A DNA stretch of 64,000 bases. Origin: Pseudoalteromonas ostreae. GTDB lineage: Bacteria; Pseudomonadota; Gammaproteobacteria; Enterobacterales; Alteromonadaceae. The notes below the pieces were generated by a model, which ran no database searches, was not told where the DNA came from, and worked only from the letters and a program-made list of their open reading frames with translations. The stretch covers positions 1 through 64,000 of the forward strand of contig NZ_JAGPYN010000006.1 in NCBI RefSeq assembly GCF_018069805.1, read 5' to 3'. The first letter of the stretch is position 1; every line of letters begins with the position of its first letter. Shown here piece by piece: positions 8,247-16,592 of this stretch. Both the position numbers and the translations under genes were made by a program.

Positions 8247-11200
8247 TTATGGGTAGGATTCAGCCCGTTCATTAAGTTTTTCAAACAAGCTTGATAATTC
8301 GCTCTCTGCAATCGGCGCACTATAATAATAGCCTTGCACGATAAAGCAGTTATTATTTTGTAAAAACTCCACTTGCTCTATAGTCTCAACACCTTCTGCG
8401 ACAACATTTAATTTTAACTTTTGTGCCATCGCTATAATTGCCGCAGTGATCTCCATGTCATTTGGGTCATCAGGTATGTCTTTCACAAACGAGCGATCAA
8501 CTTTTAAAATATCAACAGGGAAACGCTTTAAGTAACTCAATGATGAATAACCTGTACCAAAGTCATCAATAGAAATTGACACCCCAAGCGCTTTGAGCTG
8601 ATGCAACTGTGCAATCGCCGCCTCTACATTCCCCATTAACATGCTTTCTGTCAATTCAAGGTGCAGGCATTTAGCTGGTACTCTGGTTTTTTTTATGATC
8701 GATGCTAGTAGAGGTACTAACTTAGCATCTTTGAACTGTCGTGCTGAAAGATTAATAGAAATATTATTCTCTCGCCCCTGCGCCGCTAATCGAGCGGCAA
8801 ACTCGCAGGCCTCTTGTAATACCCAAACTCCTAACTCAACAATGAGACCGGTCGCTTCAGCAATTGGAATAAACTTGCTCGGAGGGATCATTCCCTCTGT
8901 TGGGTGGAACCAGCGGATCAAGGCTTCGTAACCCACCACATGTCTGGTGCGACTATCTACTTGCGGTTGGTAGTAAAGAGCAAACTGCTGCGCTTTAATG
9001 GCCAAACGTAGCTCATTTTCAATAAACAGCCGCTCATTCGCAGCGGCGTTCAGCTCTTGGCTATAAAAGTGGTAGGTATTACGTCCTTTTGCTTTTGCTT
9101 CATACATCGCTAAATCAGCATGTTTTAGTAGCTGATCTTCTTCTTTGCTATCATATGGGGCCATAGTAATACCAATACTAGCACTAATAATGACCTCGTT
9201 ATTACCAAGCATTATTGGCACATTCAGGGTTTGTTGAATGGTATTCGCTACATCCATCGCATGCTCTTGGCGTTCAATTCCGCTTAATAGCACAGCAAAT
9301 TCATCACCGCCTAAACGGGCAATTGTGTCTTCTGCGCGAAGTCGTTTTTTCAATCGGTTAGCGACTTCAACAAGCAGCTGATCACCTGCATCATGACCAA
9401 GCGTATCGTTAATACGCTTAAACTCGTCCAAATCAAAATAGAACAAGGCAAACGCATAATGGCCGCGCTCCGCAAGCGCCATGGATTTACGTAATTGCAT
9501 TCTGAAGAAAGTACGATTAGCAAGCCCTGTTAAGGTGTCGAAATAAGCTAATTGCTCCATCTTTCGTTGGCTTTCTTTTACAAACGAAATATCTTGAGCA
9601 GAAGCAACATAACTGGTGATACAACCACCTTCTTCACGAATAGGTGAAATGCTGAGCGACACCCAGATTGGCTTTTTATCTAAACCTTGGAGTAAGGTAT
9701 CGCCACGCCAATAATTTCGGCTGCGTAAATCAATATCAATGTCATCAACCAAAATAGCCATTTCTTTGGCGATAATGCTTAATAGCGGTGATTGCATAAA
9801 ATGAGTCTCATCAAAGCCAGTCATTTCAAGCATTTTGGGATTCACGTATTCAATGACAAAGTTTTGATCGGTGATCACCACGCCTGTGCCTGAGAAAGCA
9901 ACCGCTTTTGATAATCGATTAGCGGCTTTTTCGGCAATCTCTTTTTCTGTAATACGCTGATGCAGACCATCGATAAGCTTACGAATTTCAATCGCCATAT
10001 CACGAAAAGAACCATTTAATGTACCGATTTCATCTTTATTTTCTTTTGGAAATTCAATTTGTAAGTGCCCCTTGCCAAAGCTGGTTACCGCATACACTAA
10101 AGAATGAATACGCCGCAATACCAGTTGATACAAGGCTTGATGTAATAACAGCGCCACTAAAATGGCATATAAAATAAACAACCCAAAAAACTTCACTTTA
10201 AGCTCTTCAAGTGCTGAAAGTGCTGATGAACGTTTTTTGTAAATGCCTATATACCAGTCTAAATGTTCAACTTTGCGAATATTAATGATGTGCGTTTCAC
10301 CATCTTGTACAAAAGAATCTGCGTATTCTGGTAAATGCATTTTGATAGCTTGATTAAGCAGCTTTTGTAAATCACCATTGACAAAATCATCAGTGCGTAA
10401 TGGTTTGCCTGCTTTACCATAGGTTTCGTAAAGGTATTTATTTAGATCTGGATGAGCAAGTAATTGCCCTTGGCTATCAAAAACAAATAAATGCTGTTCC
10501 TTATCACCGATAGGTAGTTGTGAAATAAGCGTATCGAGTGCTAAATCGCTGCCAGTAACACCTAAAAATTCATTTTCAAGATAAACTGGCACCAGCACAC
10601 TCACTACCCATTTGTGCCAAATTTTATCATAATAAACTTTAGACCACACAGCCTCTCTGGTTGGATTAAGTGCTTCTTTTGCATAATTGAAACTTTGATT
10701 ATCAATAAACTGATGAGAGCCTGCAACATTCAAGGCCCAATTAGGTGGTGCAATGCGGATAAAATTATCTGTAGTGATTAAATAAAAGTTAAAGAAATCT
10801 TGGATCAAGGTAGGCGCTACAATTTTCCATAATGATTCGGAATCATTAATGAGCTTTTTATAAAAAGGCGAATACTTATCTTGTGGCATAAAAGCCGCAG
10901 ATAGACCATCATCAGAAGCACTGCGAATACTGCCATCGGGATCAAAGCTGAGCTGGGCACTTTGGCTACTGAGCAATTGCGAGGAATTATGAAATAATTG
11001 GCTAGAGACTACGTTATTCGCTTGCTCCGCAATATTAATTTTGGTTTTCACCAGAGCATTAAACTGACGGATAAGACGTTCACTGGAATGCTTGAGAACT
11101 TCATGTTCTTCAAATACCAATTGTTTTTCTTCTGATTTTAGCATCAATACTGCCGCACAGATCCCAGCAATTAAACAAATTGCCGAAATTAGTAACGAAA

Positions 11201-11255
11201 GTTTCATACTCAACGAATTTACACCAAAGCGTGATGGTGGGCGTCTATACACCAC
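8247..11255 (-). CDS. Membrane-bound GGDEF-EAL cyclic-di-GMP signalling protein
   Basis: A 1002-residue protein that probably both makes and degrades cyclic di-GMP. Order: a membrane segment (about 18-40), a periplasmic Cache-like sensor domain (about 45-345), a second membrane segment (about 355-378), HAMP (about 380-430), PAS (about 450-565), GGDEF (about 570-735) and EAL (about 755-1000). The GGDEF motif (about 648-652, RLGGDEFAVLL) and the EAL motif (YEALIRW, 776-782) are both intact, as are DDFGTGYSS and KVDRSFV, so both activities are possible. The GTG start has AAGG seven bases upstream; an ATG 16 codons downstream is an alternative. It is a single-gene unit; the Cache ligand is unknown. 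Confidence 0.9.
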   Translation of the reverse strand: MVYRRPPSRFGVNSLSMKLSLLISAICLIAGICAAVLMLKSEEKQLVFEEHEVLKHSSERLIRQFNALVKTKINIAEQANNVVSSQLFHNSSQLLSSQSAQLSFDPDGSIRSASDDGLSAAFMPQDKYSPFYKKLINDSESLWKIVAPTLIQDFFNFYLITTDNFIRIAPPNWALNVAGSHQFIDNQSFNYAKEALNPTREAVWSKVYYDKIWHKWVVSVLVPVYLENEFLGVTGSDLALDTLISQLPIGDKEQHLFVFDSQGQLLAHPDLNKYLYETYGKAGKPLRTDDFVNGDLQKLLNQAIKMHLPEYADSFVQDGETHIINIRKVEHLDWYIGIYKKRSSALSALEELKVKFFGLFILYAILVALLLHQALYQLVLRRIHSLVYAVTSFGKGHLQIEFPKENKDEIGTLNGSFRDMAIEIRKLIDGLHQRITEKEIAEKAANRLSKAVAFSGTGVVITDQNFVIEYVNPKMLEMTGFDETHFMQSPLLSIIAKEMAILVDDIDIDLRSRNYWRGDTLLQGLDKKPIWVSLSISPIREEGGCITSYVASAQDISFVKESQRKMEQLAYFDTLTGLANRTFFRMQLRKSMALAERGHYAFALFYFDLDEFKRINDTLGHDAGDQLLVEVANRLKKRLRAEDTIARLGGDEFAVLLSGIERQEHAMDVANTIQQTLNVPIMLGNNEVIISASIGITMAPYDSKEEDQLLKHADLAMYEAKAKGRNTYHFYSQELNAAANERLFIENELRLAIKAQQFALYYQPQVDSRTRHVVGYEALIRWFHPTEGMIPPSKFIPIAEATGLIVELGVWVLQEACEFAARLAAQGRENNISINLSARQFKDAKLVPLLASIIKKTRVPAKCLHLELTESMLMGNVEAAIAQLHQLKALGVSISIDDFGTGYSSLSYLKRFPVDILKVDRSFVKDIPDDPNDMEITAAIIAMAQKLKLNVVAEGVETIEQVEFLQNNNCFIVQGYYYSAPIAESELSSLFEKLNERAESYP

Positions 11256-11413
11256 AGGACAACCTTATTTTTAATAATTATTTTTTATTTAAATTCACCT
11301 AAATAAATATACCAGATCCCTATTTAGATTTATAAATTTTTCGTTAAAATCGCTGAAATAACCCAATATCAAAAATAAACTACCTTTTAGCGGCGATAAA
11401 ACCCGCTAGAGTG

Positions 11414-11442
11414 TTGACTTTATAGCCCACTCTCCATACATT
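11414..11442 (+). promoter_or_regulatory. Promoter of the pheA leader
   Basis: TTGACT (11414-11419), a 17-base spacer and TACATT (11437-11442) make a good sigma-70 promoter. The predicted start near 11449 coincides with the ATG of the leader peptide, which would make that message leaderless. Confidence 0.6.
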
Positions 11443-11448
11443 AAGCTC

Positions 11449-11502
11449 ATGAATATAATATTATCGCAATTGCATTTTTCGTTTTTTAGCTTCTTTAGAT
11501 AG
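11449..11502 (+). CDS. pheL: pheA leader peptide, Phe-rich
   Basis: A 17-codon frame, MNIILSQLHFSFFSFFR, with five Phe codons within its last eight residues. It lies just ahead of an intrinsic terminator in front of pheA, like E. coli pheL. Stalling at the Phe codons would cover arm 1 (AGCTTCT, 11488-11494), free arm 2 (GAGGCTT, 11505-11511) to pair with arm 3 (AAGCCTC, 11545-11551), and so prevent formation of the terminator. No Shine-Dalgarno sequence is visible before the ATG. The peptide sequence resembles the E. coli one only in its Phe content. Confidence 0.8.
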   Translation: MNIILSQLHFSFFSFFR

Positions 11503-11543
11503 AAGAGGCTTATCTGTTTGCGAGATTAAATCAACCGAATAGC

Positions 11544-11575
11544 AAAGCCTCCCAACTGGGAGGCTTTTTTGTTTT
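11544..11575 (+). terminator. Attenuator terminator of pheA
   Basis: AAAGCCTCCC (11544-11553) and GGGAGGCTTT (11558-11567) form a 10-bp stem with loop AACT, followed by a T-rich tail. It lies between the Phe-rich leader and pheA, and its 5' arm can alternatively pair with 11505-11511, as expected of an attenuator. Confidence 0.85.
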
Positions 11576-11627
11576 TATTACCTAAGCATGCACCGTATAG
11601 GTAATTTTTGGAATGAGGAACCCAAAA

Positions 11628-12785
11628 ATGACAAATGATGTACTAAATTCACTCAGACATGATATCAATGAAATTGATTCTGATCTATTAGTGCTATTAG
11701 CAAAACGTCGCCGTATTAGCCACGGCGTTGTAGAATATAAGATTGCTAATAATAAACCGATACGTGATGAGGCCCGTGAACTTGCCTTGTTAGAAAAACT
11801 CATCGGCTACGGTAAGTCACTCGGCCTCGATGCCTATTATGTGAATAATGTTTTTCAAACAATTTTAGAAGATTCAGTCCTTAACCAACAAGCCATGTTA
11901 CAAAAAAACTTAAACCCTGATGCTATGAGTGAAACGCATCGCGTGGCTTATCTAGGTGGTCAAGGTTCTTACAGTCAGCTTGCTTGTCATAAATACTTTA
12001 GTCGTCGCCCTGGTAAACTTGTTGAAATGGGCTGCTCTAGCTTTGAGCAAATCACTGGTAAAGTTGAAAATGGTCAAGCTGATTTTGGCTTATTACCCAT
12101 TGAAAACACCAGCTCTGGCAGTATTAACGAGGTGTTTGATTTATTGCAACACGCACAAGTATCTATCGTTGGTGAAGTAACCCACAGTGTTGAACATTGT
12201 TTACTCGTCACACCGGGTATTGAGCTTAGTCAACTCAATAAGATTTTTGCTCACCCGCAACCATTCGCTCAATGTAGTCGCTTTTTACAAGGCTTAGGCG
12301 ATATTCAACATGAAACCTGCGATTCAACCTCAAGCGCTCTGCAATTAGCATTAGATACCCCTAATAGCGCAGCAATTGGTTCAGCCCAAGCGGGTAAAAA
12401 TGTGGGTTTAGAAGTTATTAAATCAGGGCTTGCCAATCAACGTGAAAATCACAGCCGCTTTATTGTAGTTGCCCGTAAACCTCTTTATGTATCAAAACAG
12501 ATCCCAACTAAAACCAGTTTAATTATGGCCACCAAGCAACAAGCTGGTTCGCTTGCTGATGCACTGATGATTTTTAAACACCATAATATCAACTTAGTAA
12601 AACTAGAATCACGCCCTGTGCCGGGTAACCCGTGGGAAGAAGTATTCTATGTTGATTTAGAAGCAAACCTTGCTGATAACCATGTTAAGCAAGCCTTAGA
12701 AGAGCTAAAAGAGCACACCCAATATGTACGCGTACTGGGCTGTTACCAAAGTGAATCGCTGCAAGCTGTTAGTATAGAAAGTTAA
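11628..12785 (+). CDS. pheA: Bifunctional chorismate mutase/prephenate dehydratase (P-protein)
   Basis: A 385-residue enzyme that converts chorismate to prephenate and then to phenylpyruvate for phenylalanine synthesis. Domains: AroQ-type chorismate mutase (1-90), prephenate dehydratase (about 104-285) and ACT regulatory domain (about 295-375, with ESRP at 327-330, a Phe-feedback motif). The dehydratase motif that reads TRF in E. coli reads SRF here (S276), a conservative change of the catalytic hydroxyl residue. The ATG at 11628 has AGGA eight bases upstream; an in-frame ATG at 11613 is less well placed. Expression is probably controlled by the upstream Phe attenuator. It converges with tyrA. 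Confidence 0.96.
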   Translation: MTNDVLNSLRHDINEIDSDLLVLLAKRRRISHGVVEYKIANNKPIRDEARELALLEKLIGYGKSLGLDAYYVNNVFQTILEDSVLNQQAMLQKNLNPDAMSETHRVAYLGGQGSYSQLACHKYFSRRPGKLVEMGCSSFEQITGKVENGQADFGLLPIENTSSGSINEVFDLLQHAQVSIVGEVTHSVEHCLLVTPGIELSQLNKIFAHPQPFAQCSRFLQGLGDIQHETCDSTSSALQLALDTPNSAAIGSAQAGKNVGLEVIKSGLANQRENHSRFIVVARKPLYVSKQIPTKTSLIMATKQQAGSLADALMIFKHHNINLVKLESRPVPGNPWEEVFYVDLEANLADNHVKQALEELKEHTQYVRVLGCYQSESLQAVSIES

Positions 12786-12801
12786 CCGCTAAGGAAAATA
12801 T

Positions 12802-12831
12802 AAAAAAGGGCTAAAATTAGCCCTTTTTTAT
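12802..12831. terminator. Bidirectional terminator between pheA and tyrA
   Basis: AAAAAAGGGCTAA pairs with TTAGCCCTTTTTT around a two-base centre, giving T tails on both strands between convergent genes. Confidence 0.88.
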
Positions 12832-12855
12832 TATCTGTTTTTCACACTGCGGTTA

Positions 12856-13986
12856 TCAATCAAGTACTTTCGCATCATTAGCTTTGTTTAACAGGCTGCG
12901 GCTTTGTGTTAAAAAATGCGCAGTAGCATCTGAAAAATACGCTTTAGCATCCGCAAATGAATCTATTAAAGCGGCCTTATCACCCGCTTTTAATTTGGCC
13001 AAGGTACTTGCAAACGTGTCTTGATATTGCGCAAGTAATGACTCTACGTTATCAAATTGCGCTAGCATAATGTCAGAGTAAAGCTCTGGTGATTGTGCGA
13101 ATAAGCGCCCTACCATCATCAACTCTAATTGGTAAATCGGTGACGAACAACTGCGGAGTTCTTCGAGGGTATGACCTTGTTTTGCTAAAAATTGGCCGTA
13201 TACAAAAGTGGTTAAATGGCGCATAACCTGAATAATTTGCATGGCTTCATCGTGCTTTTGCGCATCGAGTTCAACAAGTTGGCAGCCCCACACTTGCAGT
13301 TGAGATAATAAACCTTGGGCAATCTCATGGTTACGGCCTTCGCAAACCACTACTGTTTGCTTTACCCAGTGAGAAATATCAGGACCAAACATTGGATGTA
13401 AACCGACTACAGGACCGCTATGCACTGCTTTTAATACTTTTAACGGCGCTTGCTTAACTGAAGTAATATCAACTAATAAACAATCATTATCGAGCTTAGG
13501 CAAGGCTGTGACCACTGTTTCTAAGGCATTAATAGGCACACTGATCATTACCAGTTTTGCTCCGGCTAATATTTCTTGCGCGTTACTTTGCTGATCTTTG
13601 TCGAGTATTCTGACTTCGTATCCTGAGCGAATAAATTGCTGAGCAAACAACTGCCCCATCGCACCTTGGCCACCCACAATCACAATCGGTGATAACTGTG
13701 GCGCGCTACATGCTAATTTAGCCTGTTGATTTTGGTATGCTTCACGCATCATGCGCCTTAGGATATCTTCGACTAGTTCAGGGTTTACCCCTTGATTTAG
13801 CGCTTCTTGGCGACGAGCTGCTAATAAAGTAGCTTCACGGTCAGGCGCATGCAGTGGCGCACCCGTTTGTTGTTTGATTACACCGATCTGTTCGGTAATA
13901 CTATTACGTTTAGCCAAAAGGGCAACCAACTGAGCATCGCATTCATCAATGCCCTCTCTTAACTTATCTAATTTTTTTATATCCAT
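12856..13986 (-). CDS. tyrA: Bifunctional chorismate mutase/prephenate dehydrogenase (T-protein)
   Basis: A 376-residue enzyme of tyrosine synthesis. An AroQ chorismate mutase (1-90) is fused to an NAD-dependent prephenate dehydrogenase, with the nucleotide-binding turn IVGGQGAMGQLF (about 103-114) and the catalytic His in GLHPMFGPD (H197, the same number as in E. coli). The ATG at 13986 has AGGTGGGG at a suitable distance; a GTG four codons earlier is a poorer choice. It is not in an operon with aroF here. A TyrR-box-like site lies 28-45 bases before the start, consistent with TyrR repression as in E. coli. Confidence 0.96.
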   Translation of the reverse strand: MDIKKLDKLREGIDECDAQLVALLAKRNSITEQIGVIKQQTGAPLHAPDREATLLAARRQEALNQGVNPELVEDILRRMMREAYQNQQAKLACSAPQLSPIVIVGGQGAMGQLFAQQFIRSGYEVRILDKDQQSNAQEILAGAKLVMISVPINALETVVTALPKLDNDCLLVDITSVKQAPLKVLKAVHSGPVVGLHPMFGPDISHWVKQTVVVCEGRNHEIAQGLLSQLQVWGCQLVELDAQKHDEAMQIIQVMRHLTTFVYGQFLAKQGHTLEELRSCSSPIYQLELMMVGRLFAQSPELYSDIMLAQFDNVESLLAQYQDTFASTLAKLKAGDKAALIDSFADAKAYFSDATAHFLTQSRSLLNKANDAKVLD

Positions 13987-14310
13987 CACGTGCCCCACCT
14001 AAACATGCAATTTTGTACATTTAAAATTACATAAAAGTAAACTAATCAATACAATAAATATTAACAGGATCAGTAAACTGTTAAAAGGCTAAATAAGCAA
14101 AAGAATGAGATTTGAGTTTTAACTACTAAGTCATAAGTTATAAATTGGCCGAGTTGTATTTGATTTATGAGTAATTCTTGGATGGGTATTTTTTTACTGG
14201 ACTTCTCTGTGCTCTAATCAAGCTATGGTGATCACTTTAACGTTGAACTGATCTTAATCTTTTAACTTTATTCTTTCACCTCGCTCGCTAACTTCTCTTC
14301 CATAAAAACC
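13987..14310. other. Non-coding stretch between tyrA and the rplS terminator
   Basis: Apart from the TyrR-box-like site near tyrA, no gene or RNA is recognisable. The sequence is AT-rich and presumably holds the tyrA promoter on the minus strand. Confidence 0.4.
14014..14031 (-). promoter_or_regulatory. TyrR-box-like operator of tyrA
   Basis: TGTACA, six bases, then ATTACA; each half has one mismatch to the TyrR box TGTAAA-N6-TTTACA. Its closeness to the tyrA start fits repression. Confidence 0.5.
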
Positions 14311-14350
14311 AAAACGGGTTGCAGCCCGAAGGTTGCAACCCGTTTTTTTT
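14311..14350 (-). terminator. Terminator of the rpsP-rplS operon
   Basis: A stem of about 14 bp (AACGGGTTGCAGCC with GGTTGCAACCCGTT, one G-T pair) is capped on the minus strand by a stable C(TTCG)G tetraloop, downstream of rplS. The long T run is on the plus strand; on the minus strand the tail is TTTTGGTTTTT. Confidence 0.85.
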
Positions 14351-14370
14351 GCGTTGATAAACAGCGCGTA

Positions 14371-14742
14371 TTAGTTAAGTTTTTCTCTAATACGTGCAGA
14401 TTTACCAGAACGCTCACGTAGATAGTAAAGTTTCGCACGGCGAACTGCACCGCGACGCTTAACTGCTACGCTATCGATAAGAGGGCTGTGCGTTTGGAAT
14501 ACACGCTCAACACCTTCACCGTTCGAGATTTTACGAACTGTGAATGCTGAGTGAAGACCACGATTACGCTTAGCGATTACAACACCTTCAAAGGCCTGTA
14601 GACGCTCTTTAGCACCTTCTTTTACTTTTACCTGTACAACCACTGTATCACCAGGGCCAAATGCAGGTACGTCTGTTTTAAGCTGCTCATCTTCAAGCGC
14701 TTTAATAATATTTTGGTTTACTTTTGCCATTATGTTTCTCAC
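14371..14742 (-). CDS. rplS: 50S ribosomal protein L19
   Basis: A 123-residue protein matching L19 throughout, including [32 protein letters not shown] and the C-terminal [18 protein letters not shown]. It sits at the 30S-50S interface of the ribosome. It is the last gene of the four-gene rpsP-rimM-trmD-rplS operon, as in E. coli, and is followed at once by a strong terminator. Length is slightly above the E. coli 115 residues because of a few extra C-terminal residues. Confidence 0.98.
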   Translation of the reverse strand: MRNIMAKVNQNIIKALEDEQLKTDVPAFGPGDTVVVQVKVKEGAKERLQAFEGVVIAKRNRGLHSAFTVRKISNGEGVERVFQTHSPLIDSVAVKRRGAVRRAKLYYLRERSGKSARIREKLN

Positions 14743-14763
14743 TTTCCTAGGTGTAACTGTCTT

Positions 14764-15531
14764 CTAGCCACAAGCTTTTTGGTACTCTTGCTGAAATTTT
14801 GCGAGTAATACCGCTTGCTCCTCAGTCAGAGCTAGGTTATGCAACAAGTCAGGACGTCGTAACCAAGTTCTGCCTAATGACTGCATTTGCCGCCATTTTG
14901 CTATCTCTTGGTGGTTTCCACTGAGTAATACAGCAGGCACCTGTTTGTCGTCCAATGTTTCTGGCCGTGTATAGTGAGGACAATCTAGCAAGCCATCCGA
15001 AAATGAATCTTGCTCTGCTGACTGATTATGCCCTAACACACCTGGCACTAATCGCGCTACTGCGTCAATTAATGTCATGGCAGGTAGTTCACCACCACTC
15101 AAAATAAAATCACCAATTGACCATTCTTCGTCAACGTATGACTCTATTATTCTCTCGTCTATACCTTCATAGCGACCGGCAATCAAAATCAGCTTTTCGG
15201 AGTTTGCGAGTTCGCTCGCCCCTTGCTGATCTAATTTGCGCCCTTGCGGGGACATATAAATTACTTTTGCACCATCACCTGCCGCTTTTTTTGCGTCAAG
15301 AATGGCTTGTTTCAATGGTTCAACCATCATTAACATACCGGGTCCGCCCCCGTAAGGACGGTCATCTACGGTTCTATGCTTATCAGTTGCATAGTCTCGT
15401 GGATTCCAGCAGTTAAAGTCGATTAAACCACTTTTTACTGCGCGACCTGTTACACCTTGCTGTGTAATAGCATCAAACATGTCCGGGAAGAGGCTGATAA
15501 CCCCTACCCACAACGAACTCGTTTGACTCAT
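14764..15531 (-). CDS. trmD: tRNA (guanine-37-N1)-methyltransferase
   Basis: A 255-residue SPOUT-class methyltransferase that makes m1G37 next to the anticodon and prevents +1 frameshifts. The knot motifs are clear: [25 protein letters not shown] and [16 protein letters not shown] (the last two bind AdoMet). The catalytic Asp region follows (ARLVPGVLG and the [15 protein letters not shown] loop). Its ATG overlaps the stop codon of rimM by one base (TAATG), implying translational coupling. Confidence 0.98.
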   Translation of the reverse strand: MSQTSSLWVGVISLFPDMFDAITQQGVTGRAVKSGLIDFNCWNPRDYATDKHRTVDDRPYGGGPGMLMMVEPLKQAILDAKKAAGDGAKVIYMSPQGRKLDQQGASELANSEKLILIAGRYEGIDERIIESYVDEEWSIGDFILSGGELPAMTLIDAVARLVPGVLGHNQSAEQDSFSDGLLDCPHYTRPETLDDKQVPAVLLSGNHQEIAKWRQMQSLGRTWLRRPDLLHNLALTEEQAVLLAKFQQEYQKACG

Positions 15532-16067
15532 TAAAAGCCAGGATCCCAGTCTACGGTAATTTCTCTCGCATCGTGCTTAACTTCTTTGATAACTGAATCA
15601 GTTAAAAACGGAATTAAACGCTCAGCTTGGCCAAATGCATCTTTATTATTTGCTTTCACAACTAATACGTCATTTGAGCCTGTCTCCATCAGGTCATCAA
15701 CGATGCCTAAGTTATAACCTTTATCGGTTACAACTGACATGCCAATGAGATCTCGCCAATAGAACTCGCCTTGCGGCAGTTCTGGTAGTTGCGCTGCATC
15801 CATTGAGATTTCTGCATGGGTATAAGCCATTGCTTCGTCTCGGTCGTTTACTTGCGCAAATTTAGCGATAAAGCCTTTGTTGTGGCGACGCCAGTCGACC
15901 ACTTCTAAGGTCTGCCATTTACCTTGCTGCCCTATCAACCACGGGCTGAAATCGAAGATCCCTTGGGGATCATCAGTAAATGAATGTACCTTAAGCCAGC
16001 CCTTTATACCATATGGGGCACCGAGCTTTCCTACGACAATTATTGATGAGGTGTTCTCTTGACTCAT
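15531..16067 (-). CDS. rimM: 16S rRNA processing protein RimM
   Basis: A 178-residue 30S maturation factor that binds ribosomal protein S19 and helps 3'-domain assembly. The N-terminal RimM beta-barrel ([20 protein letters not shown], about 10-90) is followed by a PRC-barrel (about 100-175, beginning [10 protein letters not shown]). It is the second gene of the operon, coupled to trmD by a one-base overlap and only 17 bases from rpsP. Confidence 0.97.
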   Translation of the reverse strand: MSQENTSSIIVVGKLGAPYGIKGWLKVHSFTDDPQGIFDFSPWLIGQQGKWQTLEVVDWRRHNKGFIAKFAQVNDRDEAMAYTHAEISMDAAQLPELPQGEFYWRDLIGMSVVTDKGYNLGIVDDLMETGSNDVLVVKANNKDAFGQAERLIPFLTDSVIKEVKHDAREITVDWDPGF

Positions 16068-16084
16068 GGTTACACTTACGCCTA

Positions 16085-16333
16085 TTAAGCCGCTTTACGA
16101 GCGTCTTTTACTAACTTACTTACGCGATCTGAAAGAGATGCGCCCTGACCTACCCAGTGTTCAACACGAGATAAATCTAAACGTACTTTTTCTTCTTGAC
16201 CACTAGCAATTGGGTTAAAAAAGCCTACTTTCTCGATGAAGCGACCGTCACGCGAGAAACGGCTATCCGCAACCACAATTTGATAGAAAGGGCGTTTTTT
16301 AGCGCCACCACGTTGCAAACGAATAGTTACCAT
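16085..16333 (-). CDS. rpsP: 30S ribosomal protein S16
   Basis: An 82-residue protein, first of the operon, beginning [20 protein letters not shown] and containing [18 protein letters not shown], which are diagnostic for S16. S16 is needed for assembly of the 30S body. A GAGGA is well placed before the ATG. The leader between the predicted promoter and the gene can form either of two GC-rich hairpins. Confidence 0.98.
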   Translation of the reverse strand: MVTIRLQRGGAKKRPFYQIVVADSRFSRDGRFIEKVGFFNPIASGQEEKVRLDLSRVEHWVGQGASLSDRVSKLVKDARKAA

Positions 16334-16376
16334 ACCGTCCTCTAAATAGATTGACTGTTTTCATTAATAAGATTTA

Positions 16377-16399
16377 CTCCCCAGTATGGGGAGCTGGGG
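16377..16399 (-). promoter_or_regulatory. Alternative hairpins in the rpsP leader
   Basis: CCCCAG (16379-16384) can pair with CTGGGG (16394-16399), or its CCCC can join the competing stem CTCCCC (16377-16382) with GGGGAG (16388-16393). The two cannot coexist. They lie at the very start of the leader RNA. Any regulatory role is a guess. Confidence 0.3.
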
Positions 16400-16400
16400 A

Positions 16401-16428
16401 ATTGTACGAGTTTTTAGCAACAATGCAA
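16401..16428 (-). promoter_or_regulatory. Promoter of the rpsP operon
   Basis: On the minus strand TTGCAT (16428-16423) and TACAAT (16406-16401) are 16 bases apart, followed by a leader of about 60 bases to rpsP. Confidence 0.6.
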
Positions 16429-16522
16429 GTAAGAAGTGACTCGAAATGAGTGTTAAGTTGATTAAACTATGATCTACACGTTAATTCAGGCTATATAGCG
16501 TTTTCAATGCATAATTTATCCA

Positions 16523-16553
16523 CAAAAAAAGAGACTATTTGCCTCTTTTTTTG
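16523..16553 (-). terminator. Terminator of ffh
   Basis: AAAAAAAGAG pairs with CTCTTTTTTT around a nine-base loop about 40 bases past the ffh stop; on the minus strand the stem ends in a T run. Confidence 0.85.
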
Positions 16554-16592
16554 TTAACTAAATCACGATCTCATCGAGTGTTAGCCAAAATA

